Assembly: GCA_018292915.2 (NCBI GenBank)
Contig: JACVVK020000488.1
Span: 42,501 to 106,500, forward strand
Source of the DNA: Batillaria attramentaria
Taxonomy: Eukaryota; Mollusca; Gastropoda; Batillariidae
Direction of reading: 5' to 3'
DNA: 64,000 nucleotides
Part shown: in pieces, positions 12,177 through 40,018 of the stretch
How the letters are laid out: every line of letters begins with the position of its first letter
How positions within the stretch are numbered: the first letter of the stretch is position 1
The notes under the pieces: model-generated
The model's input: only the letters and a program-made list of their open reading frames with translations
Database searches by the model: none
What the model was told of the DNA's origin: nothing
Made by a program: the position numbers and the translations under genes

Positions 12177-12490
12177 ATGTAGAAGTCGAGATTAGGGATT
12201 TTAGCCTCGGGTTAGAGTCTAACTTCAAACTAAACTAGCTCTAGGGTTAAATTTTCTGTTTTATTGTTGTTGTTGTTGTTGTTTGTTTGTTTGTTTGGAT
12301 TTTTTTAAATCAGGAAGCGGGTCCATTCCAGCAAGATGCCTAAGCCGTTATAGAAGGATTTATTTTTTCTTTTCTTCGTCTCCTTTTCAACATAATTTTG
12401 GATTTTTGTTTCTTTTGTCCTAGTCTGAGTTAGGCCCGTAGCCGTGGGTTAAATTAACCTCGACTTTTACATTTGGGCCCTGAAAGTTAA
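12177..12490. mobile_element. TIR element (CAGGGCCCG family), copy 1
   Basis: Homologous end to end with 30472-30763: GTTAGAGTCTAAC or GTTAGAGACTAAC, TAGCTCTAGGGTTAAATTTTC, AGGAAGCGGGTCC, CCGTTATAGAAGGATTT and GGCCCGTAGCCGTGGG. It ends CTCGACTTTTACATTTGGGCCCTGA, partly inverted relative to the start. There is no ORF. Confidence 0.75.
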
Positions 12491-12548
12491 TAGGCTAGGG
12501 GCTTGCCATGGCTGAAGGTAGTAGATGTAATGCTAATACGTATTACAG

Positions 12549-12919
12549 TGCGGTCGGTGGTCTAGTGGTTAAGAGACTATCACCAATGACAAAGGTCACG
12601 GGTTCGAGTCCCACTCGGGGGCAAAGAATTTTTCCTTCTCGTATCGATCATTCGGGCCGATCGTCGGTTCTCTCCGGGTACTCCGGCTTCCTCCGCCTCT
12701 GCTTTGGAAATGTTCAGGCCACAATATTTGAAAAAAAAAGCAAGTAGAAATCCAAATTAAATGGCTGAGCTGAGCCTTCGCACCACGTGATTGTAATGTG
12801 TTTATGTCCAGTGTGTGAGAGAATGCGTGTGATTCACGTCAGCGTGAGTGTTGGGTTCAGTGAGCCGATTCATGAAATTGGGTAAAGCGCCTATACAATA
12901 ATAATAATAATAATAATAA
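12549..12919 (+). mobile_element. Core-domain SINE with (AAT)n tail, copy 1
   Basis: The tRNA-like head has GGTGGTCTAGTGGTTAAG and B box GGGTTCGAGTCCC. The core has GGGCCGATCGTCGG and CGGGTACTCCGGCTTCCTCC. The tail is CACCACGTGATTGTAATGTG, then GCGCCTATACAATAATAAT. The core phrase resembles conserved-core SINE superfamilies of invertebrates (inference). Confidence 0.85.
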
Positions 12920-13363
12920 AAAAACAAAAACAATAGCGATGGCAGCGCGTCGCTGTAAACCTTTCAGTTCCAAGATGTCAAATGACAACTTAAGGCTCCA
13001 ACCTTACACTTCTAACAAGTCGGTTACGTTAACACTTTTAAATGTGACCTCACGGCTCAAATGAGTTAAGTTACAACTTCGACACATTTCGTACCGCGCA
13101 CGAGTATTACACATTTAAAAAAAAAAACTCTTTTTCGGTTTAGGCCTTGTATGCAAAATCAGGGAAAAGTAACGGTTCCTTGACGGATTTTACTGCAGCA
13201 AACACGAGTATAATCACTCGCACTAAGCCGAGTTTAAAGCCAAGCAGACTGAATTAATTGTGATCTTTTGTAGTGAGGTCAATGGCGCACAACCCCGAAC
13301 TTATTTGGTAAGAATTGAGTAAAGTTGTAACCCCAGCATTTCGGCGAGTTAACAAACAAGAGC

Positions 13364-13871
13364 ACCGGCCCCCGTAGTGTAGTGGTTAGCACTTCGGACC
13401 ATGGACCGGGAGACCCGGGTTCGAGTCCCAGCCGAGGCAAGCGGGTTTTTTCCTGCCTAGGTCGGCTCCTACCCAGGGCGGGTGTGCTATGGGCCCAAGG
13501 GGGAGGCTGTTGCCACACAGCCGAGATTCACCCACTTTGCGGGTGCGGCTTTGGAGGTGCTTCCCGTGGTATGACACGTCTTATGATGTGGATGATTACA
13601 CGGCCGGCACCGGAGGTGCCGTAGTTCCCGGGCCTGGTTAATGCCGGGATATTTATGACAGGAAGCGTGGAATGCGGCCCTGTCCCGCAGTCCCAAACCA
13701 AACGGACCTCCAAACCATCACCTTGCCATCATTCTTATCTCCATCATCATGCATAATAAAAATTGCCCCAGCTTTCGAGCCCTCCGTGGATTCCACCCAT
13801 TACCAGGGAGGAACACCACTGGAACTGGCAAAAGAGTTGGGGCAAAAAAGAAAAAAAAGAAAAAAAAAAAC
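13364..13871 (+). mobile_element. Poly(A)-tailed SINE (about 490 bp), copy 1
   Basis: The tRNA-like head is CCCCGTAGTGTAGTGGTTAG and GGGTTCGAGTCCCAGCC. The body shared with 40220-40711 includes GCTGTTGCCACACAGCCGAG and ATTACACGGCCGGCACCG. It ends in an A-rich tail. ORFs on both strands across it are repeat artefacts. Confidence 0.9.
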
Positions 13872-14099
13872 AACAATGACAATAGCTTCACTAGTATGCA
13901 CACACAAAATTACAATGAGAGTGAAAATGGAAACCATTTCAGCACATGGAGGCGTACTGACTGTTCGTTAAATACTGCTGTCAAAACTCTTGACACAAGT
14001 GTTTCGTCCTCAGGTCGGCGGTTCGATCAGAAGCCACACGAAAAGTAGACGAACAGGACGGCTGGCCAACGCGATCAGTGAAAGTGTGATTAGTTAACT

Positions 14100-14686
14100 A
14101 GCAGCAGCAGCAGCAGCTGACAAAACAACAGGATGGAGGTGTCACTCTGGAATTAACGTTCAACGGCTTAAAATAAAATGATACGTGATTGTGACAAGGG
14201 GAACGCATCATGTAACAGCACAACTGAACGATGCTGTGACTTCAACGCCCGCAAACATGTTTCTGAAAGTAAACTGGTGTCTACATATGCGTCTTGGCGT
14301 TGTGCATTTTATACAATACAATACTATACTTTTGTCATGAAATATGAAATACAAGCCGTCTGATCAAGTAAACGACTGAGCTATCGAGGTACCCTGACGA
14401 GACTGCAAGGAACGACCAGGGGAAGTAACTCTCACAAAGGATCACCGATAGCTCATTCATTCACTGGCTCAGAGCGCCTGTGTGACACTGCAGGTCATGT
14501 TAGTAAGACAAATAAATTTCAGCACTCGCGTACAACCACGACACAATGTGTGTTACTGATGTTTCAGCGATGAAACTGGTGGGCATCGCAACATTGTCAT
14601 GTCTGTACTGTAAAAATGTTGTCGAAGCGCACACGTTTGGGCGATGTTGACGGTTGGTTAAGCGGCCACACGGCGATTGGGTGTAG
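14100..14686 (-). other. Probable opsin 3' UTR, end not resolved
   Basis: This stretch follows the opsin stop on the minus strand and contains no SINE or LINE copy. I see no canonical AATAAA on the minus strand here. A weaker TATAAA variant occurs near 14306-14311. A (GCA)n run lies at 14101-14115. The 3' end of the transcript is therefore not placed. Confidence 0.3.
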
Positions 14687-29505
<14,819 letters not shown>

Positions 29506-29553
29506 CTTTTGGCCAGCGACTGTATCTGTTCCTCTACTCCTAAACTGCTGCTA
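29506..29553 (-). other. Opsin 5' UTR directly upstream of the ATG, with acceptor
   Basis: On the minus strand a pyrimidine-rich stretch ends in TTTGCAG|TAG at 29554/29553, followed by 48 non-coding bases and the opsin ATG. This suggests that the coding start exon is the second exon and that a leader exon lies upstream. Confidence 0.45.
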
Positions 29554-29740
29554 CTGCAAATGAATGAATGGATGGATGATAAAATGAAATACTAAATAAA
29601 TAAATGCAAGAAAGTCAGTGTAGATGCTGTGGTCGCTCTGGTCACTGATCTTTGGCCTGCGTGTGCCAGTCTCTACCCCTCTACTGCTGTTACTGCAAAT
29701 GAATGAACGGAGGAATAATAAAATGAAACAAGTATGGTTC
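29530..29740. repeat. Direct duplication around the opsin leader acceptor
   Basis: CTACTGCAAATGAATGAA with flanking CTCTACTCC...GCTGCT (about 29531-29590) recurs at about 29678-29735 as TTACTGCAAATGAATGAA. Both carry the same acceptor-like TTTGCAG on the minus strand. Confidence 0.7.
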
Positions 29741-29766
29741 TGAACAACTCTGTGGTCAACTTGGTA

Positions 29767-30215
29767 TTTCAGTGTGCACAGAAGCGATGAAAACTGTCGC
29801 ATTCATCGGCACAGTACATTTTCTGCCTGTTTCGGAGATTATTGCCTGCATGAGTTGTCCCCCGTGCATACACGACCCGCAGCAAGCATGCATTTTTTTG
29901 TGGGAGCTTTGTGCTCTGCCACAAAAATGCGTGCTTGTTGCGGCAAGGGAGACAACTTATGCAGGCAATAATCTCTAAACAGGCTGAGAATGTACTGTGC
30001 TGGTGAATGCGACAGTTTTCACCGCTTCTGTGCACACTGTGAAATAACACTCGGACTTCAAAGTCGTTAGCAACTGTCCGCTTTTCTTGTCACCGAGTAT
30101 TTTTGTTTTTTCCTTCTTAGGCCTCACTTAGCTCGGCTCGGTCTCCGTTAGCCCGACATGGCCGTCATTGCAGGGGAAAGAGAAGCGAGGACCCGTGCAC
30201 AGGGTTGTGTCGACG
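29767..30215. mobile_element. Truncated second copy of the 600-bp foldback element
   Basis: Carries AGTGTGCACAGAAGCG, ATTGCCTGCATGAGTTGTC, then the inverted arm through CCGCTTCTGTGCACACTG and GAAATAACAC to TTCTTAGGCCTC. The outer left arm is missing. Confidence 0.8.
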
Positions 30216-30471
30216 CAAGCTGCCTACCCGAAGTGTCCCTACTGCTGCTGTTGCAACGCTGAGACTTCTAAGCACAAAGACATCAGTCACTCTCTCTGTA
30301 TACTGAAGTTTGTCATTGGGAAATAATCTCACGACAGACAGTTTATACCAGGTCGGCTATTTTTCACCGAGCCGGCCCGGCGTAAGCTATGTATGCACGC
30401 CATGACGAAAGACATGAATACTTTTCGGGTCGAAACTGCTGATTCCGCTCAGAAGAACGACCGGGAGAGCA

Positions 30472-30763
30472 GGGCCCGCATGTAAAAGTCGGGGTAAGGG
30501 AGTTTAGCCCCGGGTTAGAGACTAACCTCGAACTAAAGTAGCTCTAGGGTTAAATTTTCTTCTTTTTTTTTTTTTTTTCTTTTTAAATTAGGAAGCGGGT
30601 CCTTTCCAGCAAGGTGCCTATGCCGTTATAGAAGGATTTTTGTCTTTCTTTCTTCGCTTTCTTTTTTGTTTAATTTTGTTTTGGGGTTTCTTTTGTCCTA
30701 ATCTGGGTTAGGCCCGTAGCCGTGGGATAAATTAACCTCGAGTTTTACATACGGGCCCTGAAT
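30472..30763. mobile_element. TIR element (CAGGGCCCG family), copy 2
   Basis: Begins CAGGGCCCGCATGTAAAAGTC and ends AGTTTTACATACGGGCCCTG, about 20-bp imperfect inverted termini. It is homologous to 12177-12490. Confidence 0.8.
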
Positions 30764-30901
30764 GTTATTCCACCACGCATCCGGCTTCCTGTGGCCGTCA
30801 CTGAATGATTCCCTACCTCCCTCTCTCCATCCCTCCCAACTTCTAGAAAGAAAGAGAGAAGCGAAAGGGGAAGAGAATAGTCGATTACAATGTTTATCGT
30901 T

Positions 30902-31284
30902 GGCGGTCGGTAGTCTAGTGGTTAAGACTTTGTCGCCAGTGCGAGAGGTAAGTTTCGAGTCCCACTCGGGGCGAAGAAAGTTTCATTCTCGTACGTGGCA
31001 TCATTCGGCCCGACCGTCGGGGGGTTCCTTCCGCCGGGTACTCGGGATCCCTTCCTCTCTGCTTTGAAATGTTCAGCCCACAAAATTTAAAAAAAAAAAC
31101 TAGTGCAGTTCGAAATTTCCGATTTTTATATTGCTGAGCTTGCCCTTCGCAACACGTGATTGTTATGTGTTCATGTCCAGTGATTCGCGTGAGCATGCGT
31201 GTTGGGTTTAGCTCGCGGTGCTTCGAGCCAAATATTAGGGATAAAGCGCCTATACTAATGCAATTATTATTATTATTATTATTA

Positions 31285-31320
<36 letters not shown>
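30902..31320 (+). mobile_element. Core-domain SINE, copy 3
   Basis: The head is GGCGGTCGGTAGTCTAGTGG, then the core with CCGACCGTCGGGGGGTTCC and an (ATT)n tail at 31262-31320. Confidence 0.85.
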
Positions 31321-31647
31321 TCTCAAACAAAATGTAATTGAAGACACCACAATTCCGCTGCGCTCTGCATAAAAAGAATAAACAAGACAGCAACCATTGA
31401 AAAAAAAAAAAAAAACCAACAGCAACAACAAGAACAAGCAAACACAACCATAACATAAATAAATAAACAAAGTTTCCCCAAGCAGGAACTCTAAAGTATT
31501 AAAAACCACCATGAGGAACCGCGGATAAGAACAAAATTTGTAAATTCCAATTAACCTACTAGTTTAAACCTAAAAAGGGAAGAGAAGAAAGAGAATCAAA
31601 TCCTTCGAAAACGGTTCAGACACCTGGGGGAATGGACCTGCTTCCTG

Positions 31648-31771
<124 letters not shown>

Positions 31772-31851
31772 ACAAACGTTTTAGAAAAACAAAACATTCA
31801 TAATCTATTAATATGAAATGGAAACTAAGAGAGAATGGACGCCCGTCTTAC

Positions 31852-31988
31852 CTTTCGCTTCAACTTCGCTGATCTGCTAACAACCGCTTGAAAACGTCCT
31901 CGTCCACAGTTACCGCACGATGGATAACAACAATCTACTACGACGAACCAAAATCTTTCACACTTTTATCCTCACAACTCGACTGCAG
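31852..31988 (-). other. Candidate non-coding first exon of the opsin gene
   Basis: On the minus strand this block starts about 25-30 bases after a TATA box and ends in a strong donor, CGAAAG|GTAAGAC (31852/31851). It has no long ORF. With the acceptor at 29553 it would form a spliced 5' UTR for the opsin gene. It could instead belong to an unrelated transcript. Confidence 0.4.
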
Positions 31989-32003
31989 CTGCGAGCACCG
32001 TAA

Positions 32004-32019
32004 CACGTGCGTATATATA
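32004..32019 (-). promoter_or_regulatory. Candidate TATA box (32012-32019) with an adjacent CACGTG E-box (32004-32009)
   Basis: The minus strand reads GTATATATAC followed directly by a palindromic CACGTG. It lies about 30 bases upstream of the candidate leader exon. The motifs are seen directly; promoter activity is inferred. Confidence 0.4.
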
Positions 32020-32099
32020 CCTGCATATTTAAGTACACCTAACGCACTCGCGGCCGTTTATGATAATGCGCATGCACGCTAGCTCGTCGTAGAAAAATG

Positions 32100-32273
32100 A
32101 TGAATCCACCTGATTTAGCGTATGACGCATGACGCGTGTGGAGAACCGTGTGCGCGTGGGTCTCCATTTCCAGGCGAGATTCCTAAAGTGCAGTGTCGGG
32201 CACTGCCCCGTTGGGTACAGCAAGTAGTTACACAAGAGCATGCCAGACACCCCCCCCCCCCTCCGCCCCCCCC

Positions 32274-32312
<39 letters not shown>

Positions 32313-33089
32313 CAAACACGAACGCATGAACGCACACATGCGCACATACACACTTACACAGTTACCATTCAATTTCCTGTCTTTTTTAAACTCAGATGGG
32401 GGGGGGGGGGGGTGGAGGGGCGGGGGAGGGGACTCTGGACCAGAGGGCTGTGGGTTCGATCCCGACAAGATCGACCCTTTATTCAGTCAGGGAAGGCAAA
32501 ACACCAACAGGGATATCACAAGACATGAACAAGCATGCTCTGTTAGACGACATGCGTGAGACTGAAGTCAAATGTTTAGTTCACAGTTACAATCTGTAAA
32601 TATCGTCACTGTCTCCGACATTTCACCAGCCCTCTACATCTTCTAGGTTCCATGTAAAAATTAATTCAATCAGGGAAGTCGCAATACCAACGGGGAAATC
32701 ACAAGACATGAACAAGCATCCTCTTTTAGACGACGTACGTGAAGCTTACGTGGGGGGTGGGGGGGGGGGACGAAACTAGCCTCGACTACCTGCGTGTCTT
32801 TGAACAGGCCATTGCCTCGACGCGACCCGTGTTTAACCTCTTGTTTCCTCCGCACTAATTTGGAGGGCAAGGAACTAAGTACCATGGGTATTAAAGAAAA
32901 TGGACAGGCGCTTTTTCCGGTTCTACTCCGATTGAAATTTTTGTTTTTCGTTGTTAAATCAGAGTAGCCCGGGGAAAACAACAACAACAACAACAACCAA
33001 AAAAACCAACAACGACAACAACAAAAAAACACGTCCACCCATTTTGTTTAAAGCCCAACTAAACAAGAATTTTGTGAAATTAACGGTGT
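32100..33089. other. Intergenic; diverged 80-bp direct repeat, no gene seen
   Basis: 32483-32570 and 32668-32750 share ATCACAAGACATGAACAAGC and TTAGACGAC, about 185 bp apart. Homopolymer and (CA)n tracts lie at 32251-32307 and 32399-32412. Confidence 0.55.
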
Positions 33090-33215
33090 TAAAAATAGTC
33101 CACGTTCTGTCGCTAGGCCGTTCCACTCTTATTCAGTCCCCACCACCGAAAAGCTCACCAGAGGCCGTTTTCGTCCGTTACAGCCGCTGAAAAAGTGCCC
33201 TGGATAAGTAGGCGA
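33090..33215. repeat. Repeat copy matching both flanks of the foldback element at 15 kb
   Basis: TTCTGTCGCTAGGCCGTTCC is followed by CCACCGAAAAGC, TTTTCGTCCGTTACAGCCG and AAAAAGTGCCCTGGATAAG. At 15 kb these two parts are separated by the 600-bp element. Confidence 0.8.
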
Positions 33216-33420
33216 TCGCCTACGTCCCTTGCACATCTCCCGTCGACTGAAGTCAACGTGATTCCGCCGGGAATCTCAGTGCAGACGCACTGGGTTTCTT
33301 AGCAGCTCAGTAGGAAGAAAAATATGACAGTCTTGTGTCTTTTTAGTTGTAAACCTATGTTCTGGGCCATGCGCAAACAGCTATGATGCCGACAGCCCTA
33401 GTCTAGAAGGCATCGAGATT

Positions 33421-33540
33421 GAGTGAGTGAGTGAGTGAGTCAGTCAGTGAGTGAGTGAGTCAGTGAGTGAGTGAGTCAGTGAGTGAGTGAGTCAGTGAGT
33501 GAGTGAGTTTTTAGAGCTGAAGACTAATTCGCGGCTGAGC
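33421..33540 (-). mobile_element. ACT-tailed retroposon end with (GAGT)n array
   Basis: (GAGT/CAGT)n from 33421 to 33508 adjoins GCTGAAGACTAATTCGCGGC, the reverse of the family end at 20437. Confidence 0.65.
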
Positions 33541-35326
<1,786 letters not shown>

Positions 35327-35345
35327 GACGGACTCCCACAAAAGG

Positions 35346-35513
35346 AGGTGGGGTGGGTGTTTGGGAGTTTAACGTCCTTTTCCACCTTCGAAGAGTGATA
35401 TCAAAGACGGGGCAACGAGAAAAATGCCAGCACAAATATCTGGCCCACGCCGGGATTCGAACTCACGACCCGAGCATTGAAAGTCCAACACTCTACCATT
35501 CGGCTATCCCTCC
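35346..35513 (-). mobile_element. tRNA-Arg-like SINE
   Basis: GGAGTTTAACGTCCTTTTCC, CGGGATTCGAACTCACGACC and ACCATTCGGCTATCCC are the family sequence in reverse. Confidence 0.9.
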
Positions 35514-35954
35514 CCCCCCCCCTCCACACACACACACACACACAAGGGGAACAAAGGGTAATTTCGGGCATGTGGAGTTACTGGTATCACCCCCCCCCCC
35601 CCAAAAAAAAAAAAAATAATAATAAAAAAAATGCAGAAAATAAGCTTTCTTTTGGTATAAAAATTATTTCTGTAGCATGGTGCAAGTCTGAGATAGACTT
35701 GTTGAAAACTTGCTCTTGAAAAGCGGCCATGTTGAGAAAGTGGCTGGCAAAGTGTGACGAGAGAATCATGCCAGTATGGTGTGGCTGTATTAGATGCTCG
35801 GGTTTTTTGTTGGTTTTTATACATGTTTATAAACTACAGTCAGCCTTGAAACCTTCACAGAAGTTGTGTTAGTCAGTCTAAGACTCGAACACGGAAAAAA
35901 TCTCAAAGTCGCTAAATTTGACCGACCACCATTGTTTTGTTTTGTTTTGTTTTG

Positions 35955-36010
35955 TTTTTTATTCAATTCAATTCAATTCAATTCAAATTCAAAAATACTT
36001 TATTACCTGT
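35955..36010 (-). mobile_element. Retroposon 3' end with (TTGAA)n tail
   Basis: (TTCAA)n followed by AAAAATACTTTATTACCTG reads in reverse as AATAAAGTATTTT plus (TTGAA)n. Confidence 0.55.
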
Positions 36011-36165
36011 TCTAAAAATAAATTGTAAAACAGAAAATTGTCTTCAGACACATGCATTCGCTCCGCTCATTATTTTTAATTTTTTTTAATTTATTTTATT
36101 TTGTTTTTTTATATTTATTTATTTATTTGTTTATTTTATTTTATTTTTAACTTAATTTAATTAAT

Positions 36166-36196
<31 letters not shown>

Positions 36197-36707
36197 GGTA
36201 GCTTCTTCTTTTCTTTTCTTTTTTTTTCTTTTCTCCAATTTCCTCGTGGCGGGACGATTTTGTGCCGCTTTTGTGGGCGCCAGTCACATGGCATCATCCG
36301 CCATGATTCATTTGGCGTGGTAAGGATGAGCATTGTCGGTCACGTCAGTTTCAATATAGCTCCATCCCTCTGATGCATGTACCACGTCACCGGCTATGAC
36401 AGTCGCACCGGTGGGGTATTTTTTTTTTGTTGTTGTTGTTTTTTTTTGTATTCAAGTTACATGTATTTTTAGCCTCGCAGTCAGAGTCCTTACACATGAA
36501 GTCCGAGTTTTTGCTCTCGTGCGCATTGAGATCTCTCTCTCTCTGTCTCTCTCTCTCTCTCTCTCTGTGTCTCTCTCTCTCTCTCTCTCTAATCTAAAAT
36601 TATGTATGCGCTCGCTCGCGCGTGTATGTATCAGTGTACATTCAGGTCATAATTTCAACAGTTGATGTATTTCGTAGTGCACTGAGCAAGGACAAATCCT
36701 AAGAAAG

Positions 36708-36884
36708 GGTGGGTGGGGGTGGGTGTTTGGGTGTTTAACGTCCTTTTCCACCACAGACGGGTGATATCAAAGACGGGGCAACGATGAAAAAGCCAGCACA
36801 CATATTTGGCCCCAGCCGGGATTCGAACTCACGACCCGAGCATTGGAAGTCCAGCGCTCTACCATTCGGCCACCCCGGCTCCCC
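36708..36884 (-). mobile_element. tRNA-Arg-like SINE with 12-bp target duplication
   Basis: Flanked by ATCCTAAGAAAG at 36696-36707 and 36885-36896. The interrupted host sequence is itself the retroposon 3' end also found at 25940. Confidence 0.93.
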
Positions 36885-37495
36885 ATCCTAAGAAAGACCT
36901 GTGCGTCTATTATCTCATCCTTGGAAAATATTGTTTATTTGTGATGTGCATCAAATACACTATGGGTACGTCAGTTAACGGCGCCGCGACAGTTTCCTGG
37001 AGTACATAAGTGTCATTGTTGTGTATGTGCAGTGTCTACATGTACGTATTTTTGTTGTCTGTTGTACGTATTCATGCCTGTGCTGCCCCATATTTTGGGG
37101 GTATATACCGGTATCTGCATGTATGTGTCTATATATTCTGTAGCTGTGCGTACTGCTACGCGTTTTGGGTGTTTTTAAACCCGTGTGTAATTGTCAGCAG
37201 TGTATATCCGGGAATAGGCAGCAGGTCTAGTCAATACAGTTCGAGTTCGAGCTCTCTCTCTCTCTCTGAATGTTATCTCTGTTACTTGCTATATTCGATC
37301 TTCCATTTATCATTGTCTGTTAAATTTTTCTATTGGCTGTGTTAGCATTTTAACCCCTAACGAAGTAACAAAACAAAATATACCCCCCCCCCCCCAAAAA
37401 AAAAAAAAAAAAAACAAATCAGCAACACAAAACGTTGCAGGTAACCCGTATCCCCTTCCAGGCTCCTCCGTCCTTAAACACGTATCCCCTTCCTT

Positions 37496-37496
<1 letters not shown>

Positions 37497-37549
<53 letters not shown>

Positions 37550-37641
37550 CGATACACACAAACACATAGTCACTAGTCTCACACACACACACGCACGCAC
37601 GCACGCACGCGCACGCACACGCACGCACGCACGCACGCACG

Positions 37642-37685
<44 letters not shown>

Positions 37686-37697
37686 CACACACACACA
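37497..37697. repeat. (CA)n/(CGCA)n compound array
   Basis: CA runs at 37497-37548 and 37581-37697, with CGCA units between 37591 and 37645. Confidence 0.95.
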
Positions 37698-37739
37698 ACC
37701 ATTATTCACCATAGTCACTGTTTTCAGTGGGCACTGACT

Positions 37740-38095
37740 TCTTTTGACCGAACAGTGGCACTCTCATTTGACCACAAAGGGTCTTTGACTGATCATTTTC
37801 ATGCCTAAGCACTAAGTGGCACTTCGTTTGACCAGTGGATTTCGGTTTCTCGTTTCAAAACACAGGGACCGTTTTATGGAGCTGCCACCTACCTTTGCAA
37901 GCACAACACAACAGCGCACAGACAAAGTGTATGCTCAGATTTCGGAAAATACGACTTTGTTTGCGAGAGAAACGGTCCTTGAAATTTTTGAAGCGAGAGT
38001 GGCACTTCATTTGGCCGCGGCCATTTTATTTGATTTCTGGTTTTATTCCGCTGGCCAGTTTACACAAACAAGTATTCAGGCGGTGGCAAAAGGCC
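37740..38095. repeat. Diverged repeat with AGTGGCACT phrases
   Basis: AGTGGCACTCTCATTTGACC, AGTGGCACTTCGTTTGACC and AGTGGCACTTCATTTGGCC occur at about 37754, 37817 and 38001. No recognised gene. Confidence 0.5.
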
Positions 38096-38097
38096 AG

Positions 38098-38470
38098 GGG
38101 CGGTCGGTGGTCTAGTGGTTAAGAGACCGCTTGCCACCAATGCGAGAGGTTATGGATTCGAGCCCCACTCGGTGCACCGTTCATTCGGGCCGATCGTCGG
38201 GGGTTCTTTCCGGGTACTCCGGCTTCCTCCCCCTCTGCTTTGGAAATGTTCAGCCCACCAAATTTGAAAAATAAATGTAATTCTAAATTCCAAAATTTAA
38301 ATAGCTGAGCTGACCCTTCGCACCACGTGATTGTAATGTGTTTACGTCCAGTGTGTGAGAGAATGTGTGTGATTCACGTGAGCGTGCGTGTTGGGTTCAG
38401 TTCGCAGCGCTTTGAGCCGATTCATAAAATTGGGAAAAGCGCCTATACGATACTCATTATCATTATCATA
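38098..38470 (+). mobile_element. Core-domain SINE, copy 4
   Basis: The head is GGCGGTCGGTGGTCTAGTGG with a B box GATTCGAGCCCC. The core and CACCACGTGATTGTAATGTG follow. The tail is (ATT)/(ATC)-like. Confidence 0.88.
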
Positions 38471-38599
38471 TAGCCTCCGCCTGTGAACATTCACACCGTA
38501 GTACGGCGAATACTGTGACAGCATACAGCATAATAATAACAGTTGGTTAATTAGTGGTTAATCAGTTTTATGCATTGTGTCCTTTCTTATCAGTTTTAG

Positions 38600-38745
38600 C
38601 TTGCTTATATTAGTTACACATAGTGAAGCTACCTTTAATTATTAACCCTTTATTTTATTTTATTTTATTTATTCATGCCCCTGAACAAAAAACAAATTTG
38701 TTCTTGATGGACACAATAAAGGCGTTTGAATCTTGAATCTTGAAA
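38600..38745 (+). mobile_element. Retroposon 3' end with TTGAATC tail
   Basis: GATGGACACAATAAAGGCG is followed by TTTGAATCTTGAATCTTGAA, a LINE-type end. Confidence 0.5.
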
Positions 38746-39514
38746 AGACAGGAGAGGGAGGGAGAATGGAAGAGGGATAGTAAGAAGAAGGGAGAGTGAG
38801 AAGTAAGAGAGGGAGGGGAAAGGAAGGACGGGAGAGCGGGAACTGGTTCGGTTGTCGCAGCTGACAGACTGCCCGCGGCACAGTAAGTGCTTAAACTACT
38901 TTCCTCATTATTGTATGGTAAAGCGCTGGCTTTTTATTATAAAGTCATGTACATGTTGGAAGATTGTGAGGTTTTCTCGACTAGTTAAGTTTGCATCACC
39001 GTGTAGTCGGGTCAGTATCTATTTTCCTGTGTTTGTATGGAATATTACAGATAGTTGTAGAGCGGATGTCTGTGTAGTGTGGGCAGTGTAGTAGCCATTT
39101 TATTTAATACCCGCCAGCGATAGTGGTGCTTGCAGAGTAGTAATAAGTCAAGTTTAATACCCAGCCCGAAAAATCCAACTCAGTCAAACCTGAGGTGGTC
39201 TGTGTACTGTCAGTGCACCAGACAGTACGTGATTTTATCGCCGGGCTGAGTCACGGTCCTCAGTGTACTGAAATACCATGAGAGGACACCGACCTTTCCT
39301 GTCGTGATCAAAGTACGTGTCCATACAGCAAATTTAACGTCCGTATTTAGAACCTGAAGAACGGCTTCCCCGTTGAGTATCAGTATTTGCGGGTTGTAAG
39401 GGATCCGGGGTTATTAACTAGCTTTTTCCCAGTGGAAGTCTGTTGCCGCAGTCGTAAAGTGAAAGTAGTACTCGAACGTTTCATTCTTTCTCTCCTCCTG
39501 GAGTCGGGATGGAT

Positions 39515-39745
39515 GAGTTATTTTTTTTAATAACTACTTTATTATCCCTTTCGGGAAATTCGGGCTGCTTCCCCCGGGGGAAGCGCGTCGTCGCGGTGCA
39601 GCGCCACCCAATACCTATTCTATATTTTTTTACAATTTTGCTGGGGGAGGAAAGCCGGATAACCCGGAGAGAAACCCCCGATGAGCAGCCCGGTAGCCAG
39701 GAAAAACCGGTATCACATATCACAAGCTCGGCCTGGGGTCGAACC
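39515..39745. mobile_element. Possible retroposon fragment
   Basis: AACTACTTTATTATCCCTTT (reverse AATAAAGTAGTT) and GGAAAGCCGGATAACCCGG resemble the SINE core and a LINE-type end. Its limits are unclear. Confidence 0.35.
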
Positions 39746-39756
39746 CACGCTTCATT

Positions 39757-39757
<1 letters not shown>

Positions 39758-39816
<59 letters not shown>

Positions 39817-39853
39817 CAAAGTACAAGTCATTATTTGGAGAAGCGTAAGAGAA

Positions 39854-39904
<51 letters not shown>

Positions 39905-40018
39905 CACACATCAAAGTACAAGTCATTATTTGGAGAAGCGTAAGAGAAATACACACACCCACACACACACACACACACACCCACACACACACACACACAC
40001 GCACACGCACACACACAT
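39758..40018. repeat. Compound (CA)n array with a duplicated 43-bp spacer
   Basis: Three CA runs are separated by two near-identical spacers (39816-39858 and 39912-39953), TCAAAGTACAAGTCATTATT then TGGAGAAGCGTAAGAGAAAT. Confidence 0.92.

Noticed and set aside
13279..13713. Overlapping ORFs on both strands, repeated at 40343-40641
   Set aside because: The same ORFs occur in both copies of a poly(A)-tailed SINE and carry no domain.
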